Shown here piece by piece: positions 29,477-41,377 of a stretch of DNA of 64,000 nt (position 1 is its first letter; every line of letters begins with the position of its first letter). This stretch comes from Pseudoxanthomonas wuyuanensis (lineage in GTDB: Bacteria; Pseudomonadota; Gammaproteobacteria; Xanthomonadales; Xanthomonadaceae), in contig NZ_OCND01000001.1 in the NCBI RefSeq assembly GCF_900215535.1, forward strand, positions 620,001 through 684,000, in the 5' to 3' direction. Under the pieces are notes generated by a model, which ran no database searches, was not told the origin of the DNA, and saw only the letters and a program-made list of their open reading frames with translations. A program made the translations under genes and the position numbers.

Positions 29477-29630
29477 CGCATCGCTGGCGGCGTTTCGCGC
29501 CGTCGCCGCGAAAACCGCCAGGGTTGAACCAGCGGCCATGCTCGGGCAGGATTGCCGGACAGGCGCTGCGGGGAGCGGCGCCTGACGATAGCCGCGATGG
29601 CGGCCTGGAACGGAACTCCAAGGGGAACCC

Positions 29631-30119
29631 ATGAAGAAACTGTTGCTGTGCCTGCTGCTGGCCGCCGCTGCCGCCTGGTACTTCTTCGGCCGTACGCAGG
29701 TGAACGAAGCCGAAGTGCGGGATTTCTACCAACGCCAGTTCGAAGCTTCCAGCAAAGGCGACGTCGGGCGACTGTGCGGGATGCTGGCCAGCGACTTCCA
29801 GGGCGTCAACATCACCCATGTCGGCCCGCGCCAGCTGCGTGAACTCAACGACCGCGACGAAACCTGCGATGCGCTGGAGAAGTTCTACGACCAGCTCAAG
29901 AAGCTTCATGCCATGGCCGGGGATCAGTTCGAGGTGGACGGCGACTACACGATCAACGGCGTCGAAGTGGCCGAGGACGGCAAGAGCGCGACGGTCAAGG
30001 TGCGCTCGGTCGCCCGCCTGGGGCGGATGCGGATAACCTCGCGCTCGACCGACACCGTGGTGCGCCAGCATGGCCGGCTGGTGGTGCGCCGCAGCGACTC
30101 GCGCAGCTGGATGGAATAG
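29631..30119 (+). CDS. Hypothetical exported or anchored protein, NTF2-like
   Basis: The 162-residue protein starts with a hydrophobic segment (KKLLLCLLLAAAAAWYFFG, residues 2-20) that could be a signal anchor. The rest resembles a small alpha+beta NTF2-like fold: EAEVRDFYQRQFEASSKGDVGRL, then beta strands FEVDGDYTINGVEVAEDGKSA and ATVKVRSVARLGRM. Function is unknown. A good AAGGGG site lies 8 bases before the ATG. Nine bases after the stop begins a purine-rich repeat shared with the prfB-lysS gap. Confidence 0.75.
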   Translation: MKKLLLCLLLAAAAAWYFFGRTQVNEAEVRDFYQRQFEASSKGDVGRLCGMLASDFQGVNITHVGPRQLRELNDRDETCDALEKFYDQLKKLHAMAGDQFEVDGDYTINGVEVAEDGKSATVKVRSVARLGRMRITSRSTDTVVRQHGRLVVRRSDSRSWME

Positions 30120-30128
30120 CGGCAATAG

Positions 30129-30158
30129 GAGCGAGAAACGAGGAACCAGGAACGAGAG
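30129..30158. repeat. Purine-rich repeat remnant (GAGCGAGAAACGAG family)
   Basis: The 14-mer GAGCGAGAAACGAG starting 9 bases after a stop codon is identical to the one starting directly after the prfB stop (47857-47870). It is followed by degenerate AGGAACCAGGAACGAG units and further purine-rich sequence to about 30235, but no complementary arm. It may be a one-sided or decayed version of the array at 47857-48058. Confidence 0.55.
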
Positions 30159-30293
30159 GGGCAACGACAGCGGCGGGAAGGAGCTGGCGGGCGCGGCAAG
30201 GGAAGGGCGAGACAGGGCAGGGTAAGGCAAGGCGACCCGAAGCGGGCGGGCGTCTGGAACAGTCCCCCCAAAAGCCGCGGCAGCCACTAAACT

Positions 30294-31508
30294 ATGGCCA
30301 TGACCGTCAAATTCACTCTTTCCAAACGTGCGCAGGCGCTGACCAGCTCGGCGATCCGCGAAATCCTCAAAGTCACCGAGCGCCCGGAAGTCATTTCCTT
30401 TGCCGGCGGCCTGCCGTCGCCAGCCACCTTCCCGGTCCAGCGGATGCGTGAAGCCACCGACAAGGTGTTCGACGAAGCCCCGCATGCGGCGCTGCAGTAC
30501 GGGCCGACCGAGGGCTACACCCCGCTGCGCGAGTGGATTGCGGCCCGCCACAGCAAGAACGGGGTGACCATCCGCCCCAGCCAGGTGCTGATCACGACCG
30601 GTTCGCAGCAGGGCCTGGACCTGCTGGGCAAGGTGCTGATCGACGAAGGCAGCAAGGTGCTGGTGGAAACCCCCAGCTATCTGGGCGCATTGCAGGCGTT
30701 TTCGCTGTTCCAGCCGCAGTTCGTGCCGATGCGGACGGACGAGCAGGGCATCGTCACCGAGGCGCTGACCGCCGAACAGTTGCAGGGCGGACGCTTCATG
30801 TACTGCCTGCCCAATTTCCAGAATCCGACCGGCCGCCGGATGCCGCTGGATCGCCGCCAGGCGCTGGTCCAGCGGGTCACCGAAGCCGGCGTGCTGGTGG
30901 TCGAAGACGATCCGTACGGCGAACTCAGCTACCACGGCGAGCAGCTGCCCAGCCTGCTGTCGATGAATCCGGACAACGTGGTCTACATGGGCTCGTTCTC
31001 CAAGGTGCTGGCGCCCGGGCTGCGCCTGGGTTACCTGATCGCGCCGGAAGAACTGCACGGCAAGCTGGTCCAGGCCAAGCAGGCGGCGGATCTGCATACG
31101 CCATCGTTTTCCCAGCGCATCGTCTACGAAGCGCTGCAGGGCGGCTTCCTGGACCGGCATATTCCGGAAATTCGCACTCTCTACGCTCATCAGTGCGAAC
31201 TGATGCTGTCGGCGCTGGAGCGCCATTTTCCGGCCGAAGCGCGCTGGAACCGGCCGGCCGGCGGTATGTTCATCTGGGTCACCCTGCCGGAAGGCATCGA
31301 TACCGGCGCGCTGCTGGCGCAGGCGATCGAGCAGAACGTCGCCTTCGTGCCGGGCGCACCGTTCTTCGCCGCCGACCCGCAGGTCAACACGCTGCGCCTG
31401 TCCTTCGTTACCGTGCCAGCCGAGAAGATCGAGCAAGGCATGGAAAAACTGGGCGTGCTGGTGAAGGCGGCGGTGGCCGCCAACAAGGCGGGCGCGGTCG
31501 CGGCCTGA
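30294..31508 (+). CDS. PLP-dependent aminotransferase (2-aminoadipate/aromatic class I type)
   Basis: A 404-residue fold-type I aminotransferase. It opens SSAIREILKVTERPEVISFAGGLPSP, the start typical of LysN/AadAT-like enzymes. The PLP lysine is in SFSKVLAPGLRLGY (about residue 239), preceded by VVEDDPYGELSY (the Asp that binds the PLP nitrogen). The closing part has LRLSFVTV. The substrate is not certain; family members use 2-aminoadipate, branched or aromatic amino acids. The start at 30294 has no clear ribosome site, and a second ATG lies at 30300. Confidence 0.88.
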   Translation: MAMTVKFTLSKRAQALTSSAIREILKVTERPEVISFAGGLPSPATFPVQRMREATDKVFDEAPHAALQYGPTEGYTPLREWIAARHSKNGVTIRPSQVLITTGSQQGLDLLGKVLIDEGSKVLVETPSYLGALQAFSLFQPQFVPMRTDEQGIVTEALTAEQLQGGRFMYCLPNFQNPTGRRMPLDRRQALVQRVTEAGVLVVEDDPYGELSYHGEQLPSLLSMNPDNVVYMGSFSKVLAPGLRLGYLIAPEELHGKLVQAKQAADLHTPSFSQRIVYEALQGGFLDRHIPEIRTLYAHQCELMLSALERHFPAEARWNRPAGGMFIWVTLPEGIDTGALLAQAIEQNVAFVPGAPFFAADPQVNTLRLSFVTVPAEKIEQGMEKLGVLVKAAVAANKAGAVAA

Positions 31509-31793
31509 GCGGCAACGGCACGCCCTGAGCGGCTCCGGGCAGGGCGAAACGCGCCTGGTCCCAGGGTCCTGATTGCGCGTTCTGCCGATTGAGCCGGTTC
31601 CCGGGCGGCAGGTGGGATGGGAGCGGCTGAGCGGCCATTCGGTTGTCGAAAACCAGCCGCGACGTCCCCACCGAAGCAGGCGTGGCTGAAACCGCTTCGG
31701 CAAACAAGGCGGCTATCCGCGGACTGGACCAGTGAAGCCGGTCCCGCACCGTGCCCGGTCGCCAATGCCGCCTGTCGCCGCTACCATGCCGAC

Positions 31794-32519
31794 ATGAGTA
31801 CATCTCCCACCCGACTTCTTATCCATGGCGCTTCCGGGCGCATGGGACAGGCCTTGTTGCGGCTGGCTGCCGAGCAGCCCGAGCAGTTTGCCGTGGTCGC
31901 CGCAATCACGCGCAAATCGCCGCCGCAGCGCGTGGTGGCGGGAGTGCCGCACTTTTCGGCCAGCGAACTGTCCGCGGCGCCCGCTTTCGATGTCGCCATC
32001 GATTTCAGCCTGCCGGAGGGATTCGACCCCATCCTGTCGCTATGTGCGGAACGCGGCGCCGCGCTGGTGTCGGGCACGACCGGCCTGTCCGATGCGCAGC
32101 AGGCGGCGTTGCAGCAGGCGGCCACCCGGATAGCGGTGGTCTGGGCCTCCAATTTCAGCCTGGGCGTTGCGGTGCTGACCGAACTGGTCGAACGTGCCGC
32201 CTCGGCGCTGCAGGGATGGGACTGCGACATCGTCGAGTCGCACCATACCCAGAAGAAGGACGCGCCATCGGGGACTGCGCTGACGCTGGGGCAGGCCGCG
32301 GGAACGGCCGGCGGCGATGTCCGCTACGCCAGCCTGCGCGCCGGCGATATCGTCGGTGAACACACCGTGCAGTTCACCGGCCTTGGCGAGCGCATCGAAC
32401 TGATTCACCGCGCGACCAACCGCGACATCTTCGCCCGCGGAGCGTTGCAGGCCGGCCAGCGCCTGCGCGGCTGCGCGCCTGGCTTGTACGGCATGCGCGA
32501 TCTGCTGTTTGCCGGCTAG
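31794..32519 (+). CDS. dapB: 4-hydroxy-tetrahydrodipicolinate reductase
   Basis: A 241-residue NAD(P)H-dependent enzyme of diaminopimelate/lysine synthesis. The nucleotide-binding start is IHGASGRMGQALLRL. The catalytic ESHHTQKKDAPSGTAL block holds the active-site His and Lys, and GEHTVQFTGLGERIELIHRA and GMRDLLF are also typical. This is short relative to the usual 265-270 residues because the domain between the cofactor motif and the catalytic block is compact. The 285-bp gap upstream shows no other gene or clear regulatory element. Confidence 0.92.
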   Translation: MSTSPTRLLIHGASGRMGQALLRLAAEQPEQFAVVAAITRKSPPQRVVAGVPHFSASELSAAPAFDVAIDFSLPEGFDPILSLCAERGAALVSGTTGLSDAQQAALQQAATRIAVVWASNFSLGVAVLTELVERAASALQGWDCDIVESHHTQKKDAPSGTALTLGQAAGTAGGDVRYASLRAGDIVGEHTVQFTGLGERIELIHRATNRDIFARGALQAGQRLRGCAPGLYGMRDLLFAG

Positions 32520-32572
32520 GTTCCGGATCTGCGGCTGCGAACGATGGCGGCCTCTAGGCGGCGGTCGGCCAT

Positions 32573-33076
32573 TCAGGGTTCAAGCGGTCCGATCGCTTCC
32601 TCGAATCGCTGCGCCGCGGATTGGCCGCGCAGGTCGCGGACCAGTTCGCGGCCGCGCTGCAGCAGTTCCGGCAGTTGTTCGGGCGATTTCAGCGCTTCCA
32701 TCCGCACCGCCAGCCCGTCGCCCATCGGGCCGAGTATTTCGTTCAGCAAGTGGGTCGCGCGCTGGCGCCGCTGCTTCCAGTCGGTATCGGCCGCTGGCGC
32801 CGGCGCTGCCGGTGGGGCCTTCACCGGTGCAGCCGGCGATGCGACCGCTGCCGACGCCGTCGTGGAAAGGCCGGTAATCAGCCCCAGTTCCAGCAACCGG
32901 GCCAGCATCGGCAGCAGCATGTCGCCACGGCCCAGTTGGGTCTCCAGGTCGGAAACGGCACGCTTGCCGTCCAGCATGATCAGCAGCGTGCGGTGGCGTA
33001 TGTCCAGCCCGTGCGACCGGTGCTGCATCTCGCGCAGGCCGGCATCGGTCTTGGTGTAGATCGTATCGGCGTTCAT
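32573..33076 (-). CDS. Conserved hypothetical protein with winged-helix-like N terminus
   Basis: A 167-residue protein, not assigned to a named family. The N-terminal third (YTKTDAGLREMQHRSHGL, then RHRTLLIMLDGKRAVSDLE) resembles a small domain found at the start of several beta- and gammaproteobacterial hypothetical proteins. An Ala/Pro-rich linker (about 86-105) and a helical C-terminal half (RRQRATHLLNEILGPMGDGL, LLQRGRELVRDLRGQ) follow. No signal or membrane segment is seen. It is convergent with dapB and divergent from carA. Confidence 0.7.
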   Translation of the reverse strand: MNADTIYTKTDAGLREMQHRSHGLDIRHRTLLIMLDGKRAVSDLETQLGRGDMLLPMLARLLELGLITGLSTTASAAVASPAAPVKAPPAAPAPAADTDWKQRRQRATHLLNEILGPMGDGLAVRMEALKSPEQLPELLQRGRELVRDLRGQSAAQRFEEAIGPLEP

Positions 33077-33315
33077 GATTGTCCCCCACGCAGGTCTGCC
33101 GTGCGCCTGCCCCCGTTGCATGGGATACCAGAAACCCGGCAACGGCACAATCCAGGCCGCGTCAAAGCGGGGCGCCCGTTTTCTTTTGCGGCTTTCCCCA
33201 GTACAATTCTCGCTCGCCTGTTACCCATCGCCCCGGACCGGAGAAATACCGCGTTCGCGGTTTCTTGCAGCCGCAAGTCAGTGGAACAGGGTTCCTCCAC
33301 CCCAAGGCGAGCCCC

Positions 33316-34470
33316 GTGACTCAACCCGCAATTCTCGTACTCGAAGACGGCACCGTGTTCGAGGGCGAATCCGTAGGCGCAAGCGGCCTGTCGGTCGGCG
33401 AAGTGGTGTTCAACACCGCCATGACCGGCTATCAGGAAATCCTGACCGACCCGTCCTACGCCCGTCAGCTGGTAACGCTGACCTATCCCCATATCGGCAA
33501 CACCGGTTGCACCGACCAAGATGACGAAGCCGGCCAGGTCTGGTGCGCCGGCCTGATCGTACGCGATGTGCCGCGCCGCCCCAGCAGCTGGCGCAGCCAG
33601 ACGCCGTTGCCCGAGTGGCTGATCGCCCGCGGCATCGTCGCCATCGCCGGCATCGACACCCGCAAGCTGACCCGGCTGCTGCGCGAACGCGGCGCCCAGA
33701 ACGGTGCGCTGATGGCGGGCGAAGTCAACGTCGAGCAGGCGCTGGAAGCCGCGCGCAAGTTCCCCGGTCTGAAGGGCATGGACCTGGCCAAGGTGGTGTC
33801 CACCACCAAGGCTTACCCATGGCGCGATGGTCAGCTGGATCTGGACAGCGGCGCATTCGTGGCGGCAGAGCCCAAGTTCAAGGTCGTCGCCTACGACTAC
33901 GGGGTCAAGCACAACATCCTGCGCATGCTGGCCGAGCGCGGCTGCGAAATCACCGTGGTGCCGGCGCAGACTCCGGCCGCCGAGGTCCTGGCGCTGAATC
34001 CGCATGGCGTATTCCTGTCCAACGGTCCCGGCGATCCGGAGCCCTGCGACTACGCGATTGAGGCCATCCGCGAGTTCATCGCCAGGAAAATCCCCACCTT
34101 CGGCATCTGCCTGGGCCATCAGTTGCTGGCCCTTGCCGCCGGGGCGAAGACGGTGAAGATGGGCCACGGCCACCACGGCGCCAATCACCCGGTGCAGGAT
34201 CTCGACAGCGGGCGGGTCATGATCACCTCGCAGAACCATGGTTTTGCGGTCGATGAAACCAGCCTGCCGGCGAATGTCCGTGTAATCCACCGCTCGCTGT
34301 TCGACGGCACCAACCAGGGCATCGAGCTGACCGACGCACCGGCCTTCTCGTTCCAGGGCCACCCGGAAGCTTCGCCAGGTCCGCACGATGTGGCGCCGTT
34401 GTTCGATAGGTTCCTCGCATCCATGCGGGACCGGGGACCGGGGACCGGGGACCGGGGAAAGGTCCCTTGA
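33316..34470 (+). CDS. carA: Carbamoyl phosphate synthase small subunit
   Basis: The glutaminase subunit that releases ammonia for CarB in arginine and pyrimidine synthesis. The 384 residues include the N-terminal half ([23 protein letters not shown]) and a class I GATase with catalytic Cys in [14 protein letters not shown] and His/Glu in GHPEASPG. The GTG start at 33316 fits the family length. The last residues, [15 protein letters not shown], are encoded by a 7-bp repeat array, so the native C terminus appears to have been replaced. A small hairpin (33248-33261) lies in the leader. The stop overlaps the TTG of the inserted gene. Confidence 0.95.
   Translation: MTQPAILVLEDGTVFEGESVGASGLSVGEVVFNTAMTGYQEILTDPSYARQLVTLTYPHIGNTGCTDQDDEAGQVWCAGLIVRDVPRRPSSWRSQTPLPEWLIARGIVAIAGIDTRKLTRLLRERGAQNGALMAGEVNVEQALEAARKFPGLKGMDLAKVVSTTKAYPWRDGQLDLDSGAFVAAEPKFKVVAYDYGVKHNILRMLAERGCEITVVPAQTPAAEVLALNPHGVFLSNGPGDPEPCDYAIEAIREFIARKIPTFGICLGHQLLALAAGAKTVKMGHGHHGANHPVQDLDSGRVMITSQNHGFAVDETSLPANVRVIHRSLFDGTNQGIELTDAPAFSFQGHPEASPGPHDVAPLFDRFLASMRDRGPGTGDRGKVP
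34427..34458. repeat. Left GGGACCG array of the carAB cassette
   Basis: Four perfect copies of GGGACCG plus a partial GGGA, inside the 3' end of carA. The array is the reverse complement of the one at 34837-34868. Confidence 0.9.
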
Positions 34471-34876
34471 ACCCATCGCATTTCCGCGAACTGGAGGTCT
34501 GGCGCTTGGCCATCGATCTCGCCAAGGCGGTCTATGTCATGACGTCGGAGTTCCCAAGGGAAGAACGCTATGGTTTGAGTGCGCAGTTGCAGCGCGCCGC
34601 CGTTTCGATCCCCTCGAACATCGCCGAAGGCAACGCCCGGGCCTCCACCCGCGACTATGCGCGTTTCGTTTCGATGGCCAGCGGTTCGGTTGCCGAGCTG
34701 CAAACTCAGTTGACGCTGGCTACGGAGCTCTCATTGGCTGATGGGGACAGGATGATTCCCCTGATGGAAACCGCGGAGCGGGTCAGCAAGATGCTGCACA
34801 AGCTGCATCGTTCACTCATTCAACGACTGGAATCTACCGGGTCCCCGGTCCCCGGTCCCCGGTCCCGGAGCTACTG

Positions 34877-34877
<1 letters not shown>
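34467..34877 (+). CDS. Four-helix-bundle protein (intervening-sequence protein family), copy 2
   Basis: A 136-residue TIGR02436-type protein: [38 protein letters not shown] and [19 protein letters not shown] align with the copy at 26519. It starts at a TTG overlapping the carA stop (TTGA) and its own TGA overlaps the carB ATG (TGATG), so it sits in full translational coupling. Its last residues ([12 protein letters not shown]) are encoded by the right-hand repeat array and are not part of the fold. This arrangement points to insertion of a gene plus flanking inverted repeats between carA and carB. Function unknown. Confidence 0.9.
34837..34868. repeat. Right GTCCCCG array of the carAB cassette
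   Basis: Three GTCCCCG units and a terminal GTCCCGG form the inverted counterpart of 34427-34458. They end 9 bases before the carB ATG and include the carB Shine-Dalgarno-like CGGAG at the edge. Confidence 0.9.
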
Positions 34878-38115
<3,238 letters not shown>

Positions 38116-38119
<4 letters not shown>

Positions 38120-38592
38120 GAGCCCCATTGACGATGAAAGGCGCACAGCGTCTGCGCCAGGAACTGGATTTGCTGAAGTCGGTGAAGCGGCCCGAAGTCA
38201 TCGCCGCCATTGCCGAGGCGCGCGCGCATGGCGATCTGAAGGAAAACGCCGAATACCATGCCGCGCGCGAACAGCAGGGCTTCATAGAAGGCCGCATCAA
38301 ACAGTTGGAAAGCGAGCTGTCGCATTCGGAAATCATCGACGTCAGCAAGCTCAATGCCGGCTCGCGCGTGGTGTTCGGCGCCATCGTCACGCTGGCCGAT
38401 GTCGATACCGACGAGGAGAAGCGCTACCAGGTGGTCGGCGATCTGGAAGCGGACATCAAGCAGGGCCTGATTGCCATCTCCTCGCCGCTGGCGCGCGCGC
38501 TGATCGGCAAGCATGAGGGCGACGCGGTCACCATCGACGCCCCCGCCGGCCAGCGCGAGTACGAAATCGTCAACGTTTCCTACGACGACTGA
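38116..38592 (+). CDS. greA: Transcription elongation factor GreA
   Basis: A 158-residue factor that rescues backtracked RNA polymerase by stimulating transcript cleavage. The N-terminal coiled coil has [20 protein letters not shown] and the acidic tip [20 protein letters not shown]. The C-terminal FKBP-like domain ends [19 protein letters not shown]. The GTG start at 38116 overlaps the carB TGA as GTGA. carB-greA-rpfE-recJ is the known order beside the rpf cluster of Xanthomonas. Confidence 0.95.
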
Positions 38593-38599
38593 CGCGATC

Positions 38600-39550
38600 A
38601 TGGCCTCGGCCACGCTGCTGCTGCCTTTGCGCAGCCGGTTGCCCGGCCAGGCGCTGACGGTGGAGCTGGCGCGGGCGCTGGGCCGCGCCGATCGGTCGTT
38701 GGCCGAGGGCGGTGCGCGTGAGCAACTGCGCCGGCAATTCCAACTGCTGCCCGACCACTGGCCGGTGGCGGCGCTGACCCGGCAACTGGACAGCGACGAT
38801 GCCGCGCATGGCGGCTGGCTGCGCGCCGATCCGGTAAGGATCGCTCCCGATGCCGCCGGCGCCAGGATGATGGCGCACGGCGAGGCGCTGGAGCTGACCG
38901 GAGAGGACGTCGCCCAACTGCTGCCGGCGCTGCGCCCGATGTTTGGCGATGCCGGCTTCACCCTGGACGCGCCGCATCCATCGCGCTGGTACCTGCGCGT
39001 GCCGCGCGAGGCCAGGTTGCCGGCGTTCGCACCGGTCGAGGAAGTGCTGGGCGACGATCTGTTCGCCCACCTGCCCGAGGGCGATGCCGGCCGCCGTTGG
39101 CGCGCGTTGCTGAGCGAGGCGCAGGTGACCTTGCACAATCATCCATGGAACGCGCAGCGCGTCGCGCAGGGCAAGCCGCCGGTGAATTCGCTGTGGTTCT
39201 GGGGCGGCGGCGTGCTGCCGGATTTCGTGCGTACGCGCTTCCGTCAGGTCAAGGGCAGCGAAGTGCTGCTGCGCTCGCTGGCCAAGGCCGCCGGTGTGGA
39301 CGCCGATGGCGGCGACGATGGCCATATCGATGCGCTGATCGATCTGCGTCACCTGCGCAGTCTGGATCTGCTGGCACGCGATGCGCTGCAGCCGCTGCTG
39401 GCGGCGCTGGCGCGGCGCGAACTGGATGCGCTGACGCTGGACTTCCAGGACGGGGCGATCTTCCAACTGCAGCGCAACCAGCGCTGGCGGTTCTGGCGCC
39501 GGCCGCAGCCGCATCTGGATGCCACCAAGTCCGACGCCGTGCCGGCATGA
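38600..39550 (+). CDS. rpfE: Regulatory protein RpfE (phosphoglycerate-mutase-like)
   Basis: A 316-residue protein recognised by position and by family features of the RpfE group: LPDHWPVAALTRQLD, VTLHNHPWNAQR and NSLWFWGGGVLPDFV, the last a block shared with cofactor-independent phosphoglycerate mutase-like proteins. In X. campestris rpfE lies between greA and recJ and mutation affects extracellular enzyme and polysaccharide levels, but no reaction is known. It begins 7 bp after greA and overlaps recJ (ATGA). Confidence 0.85.
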   Translation: MASATLLLPLRSRLPGQALTVELARALGRADRSLAEGGAREQLRRQFQLLPDHWPVAALTRQLDSDDAAHGGWLRADPVRIAPDAAGARMMAHGEALELTGEDVAQLLPALRPMFGDAGFTLDAPHPSRWYLRVPREARLPAFAPVEEVLGDDLFAHLPEGDAGRRWRALLSEAQVTLHNHPWNAQRVAQGKPPVNSLWFWGGGVLPDFVRTRFRQVKGSEVLLRSLAKAAGVDADGGDDGHIDALIDLRHLRSLDLLARDALQPLLAALARRELDALTLDFQDGAIFQLQRNQRWRFWRRPQPHLDATKSDAVPA

Positions 39551-41268
39551 CCGTCAGTCCCAGTATCCGCCGCCGCCATGCCGAAATCTCCGGAGCCTGG
39601 CCGGCCAGCGTGCCGGCGCTGCTGCAACGGATCTATTGCGCCCGCGGGGCGACCGCGATCGAACAGGCGCAGCCGCGACTGGCGCAGTTGTTGTCGCCGG
39701 ATCTGCTGAGCGGAATGGACAAGGCGGTCGGTCTGCTGGCCGAAGCGATCGCTGCGGATCGCCACATCGTTGTGGTCGGCGATTTCGACTGCGATGGCGC
39801 CACCGCCTGCGCGCTGGGAGTGAGAGGCCTGCAGATGCTCGGTGCCGCGCGGGTGACACCCGCAGTTCCCAACCGGATGGTGCATGGCTACGGACTGTCG
39901 CCGACGCTGGTCGAGGAGCTGGCGGCGATGCGGCCGGACCTGCTGGTCACCGTCGATCATGGCATCGCTTGCCACGCCGGTATCGCCGCCGCCAAAGCCA
40001 AAGGCTGGCAGGTGCTGGTCACCGACCATCATTTGCCCGGCGATGCGTTGCCGGCAGCCGATGCGATCGTCAATCCGAACCAACCCGGCGACAGCTTCCC
40101 GAGCAAGGCGCTGGCCGGGGTCGGGGTGATGTTCTACGTGCTGCTGGCGCTGCGGCGGCATCTGCGCCGGGCGGGGGCCTTCCCCGCTGGCGAGCCGGAC
40201 CTGACCGTGCTGCTGGATCTGGTCGCAGTCGGCACGGTGGCCGATCTGGTGCCGCTGGATGTCAACAACCGGGCGCTGGTCTCCGCTGGACTGCGCCGGC
40301 TGCGGGCCGGGCAGGGCAGCGCCGGCCTGCGCGCGCTGATCGATGTGGCCGGACGCACTGCTGCCACGCTCAGCGCCAGCGATATCGGCTACGCCATCGC
40401 TCCGCGCCTGAATGCCGCCGGCCGCCTGGAAGACATGGCGCTGGGTATCGAGTGCCTGCTGACCGATGACCCGGTACAGGCCGCCGAGATCGCGCAACTG
40501 CTCAATGGCATCAATGCCGAACGCCGCGGCGTGCAGCAGCAGATGGTCGACGAGGCCGTGGCGGCGCTCGGGCAGTTCCACGTCGACGGCGATGAGCCGC
40601 CGGTGGCGCTGTGCCTGTTCGACGCCGACTGGCATCCCGGCGTGGTCGGACTGGTCGCGTCCAAGCTGAAGGAACGGCTGCATCGTCCGGTCATCGCGTT
40701 CGCGCCGGCCGAGCCGGGCAGCGACAGTCTGCGCGGATCGGCACGCTCGATTCCCGGTTTCCATATCCGCGACGCGCTGGCTGCGATCGACGCCGCCTAT
40801 CCCGGTTTGATGGTCAAGTTCGGCGGGCATGCGATGGCGGCCGGGCTGAGTCTGCAACAGGCGGATTTTGCCCGCTTCGCAGAGGTATTCCATGCACGGG
40901 CACAGGCGTTACTGGATGCAAGCCTGCTGCGGGCCGAGCTGCACAGCGACGGCGAACTGCGCGGCGACGAATTCGAGCGTCTGCACGCCGAGGCCCTGCG
41001 CGACGGCGGGCCGTGGGGGCAGGGCTTTCCGGAGCCGCTGTTCGACGGCGAATTCGACGTGCTGGAATGGCGTGTGGTCGGCGAGCGCCACCTGAAGTTC
41101 TCGCTGCGCGCCGTCGGCCGGGCGCAGCCGGTCAACGCCATCCATTTCAGCGGTTGGAAGGATCAGCCACCGCCATTGCGCATCCACGCGGCTTACCAGC
41201 TGGATACCGACGATTACCAGGACCGCCGCGGCATCCAACTGGTGATCCGGCACTGGCTGCCGGTCTAG
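39547..41268 (+). CDS. recJ: Single-stranded-DNA-specific exonuclease RecJ
   Basis: A 573-residue 5'-3' ssDNA exonuclease used in recombination and mismatch repair. DHH-family motifs are visible: motif I GDFDCDGATACALG (the usual Ala is Cys here), TVDHGIACHAGI (the usual Asn is His), and VTDHHLPG. The DHHA1 part has WHPGVVGLVASKLKERLHRP, GSARSIPGFHIRDAL and FGGHAMAAGLSL, and an OB-like C terminus follows. The metal-binding Asp and His residues are kept. The start overlaps the rpfE stop as ATGA. Confidence 0.95.
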   Translation: MTVSPSIRRRHAEISGAWPASVPALLQRIYCARGATAIEQAQPRLAQLLSPDLLSGMDKAVGLLAEAIAADRHIVVVGDFDCDGATACALGVRGLQMLGAARVTPAVPNRMVHGYGLSPTLVEELAAMRPDLLVTVDHGIACHAGIAAAKAKGWQVLVTDHHLPGDALPAADAIVNPNQPGDSFPSKALAGVGVMFYVLLALRRHLRRAGAFPAGEPDLTVLLDLVAVGTVADLVPLDVNNRALVSAGLRRLRAGQGSAGLRALIDVAGRTAATLSASDIGYAIAPRLNAAGRLEDMALGIECLLTDDPVQAAEIAQLLNGINAERRGVQQQMVDEAVAALGQFHVDGDEPPVALCLFDADWHPGVVGLVASKLKERLHRPVIAFAPAEPGSDSLRGSARSIPGFHIRDALAAIDAAYPGLMVKFGGHAMAAGLSLQQADFARFAEVFHARAQALLDASLLRAELHSDGELRGDEFERLHAEALRDGGPWGQGFPEPLFDGEFDVLEWRVVGERHLKFSLRAVGRAQPVNAIHFSGWKDQPPPLRIHAAYQLDTDDYQDRRGIQLVIRHWLPV

Positions 41269-41377
41269 CCGGCACCGACCGGGCGAACTACCACGGCGTT
41301 CGCCGAAAGACGTGTAACCCCATCCGGACAGCCGGTCCGTTTGCTAGCCTGTCTTCCACTTCGGCAGCGGCACGCAT

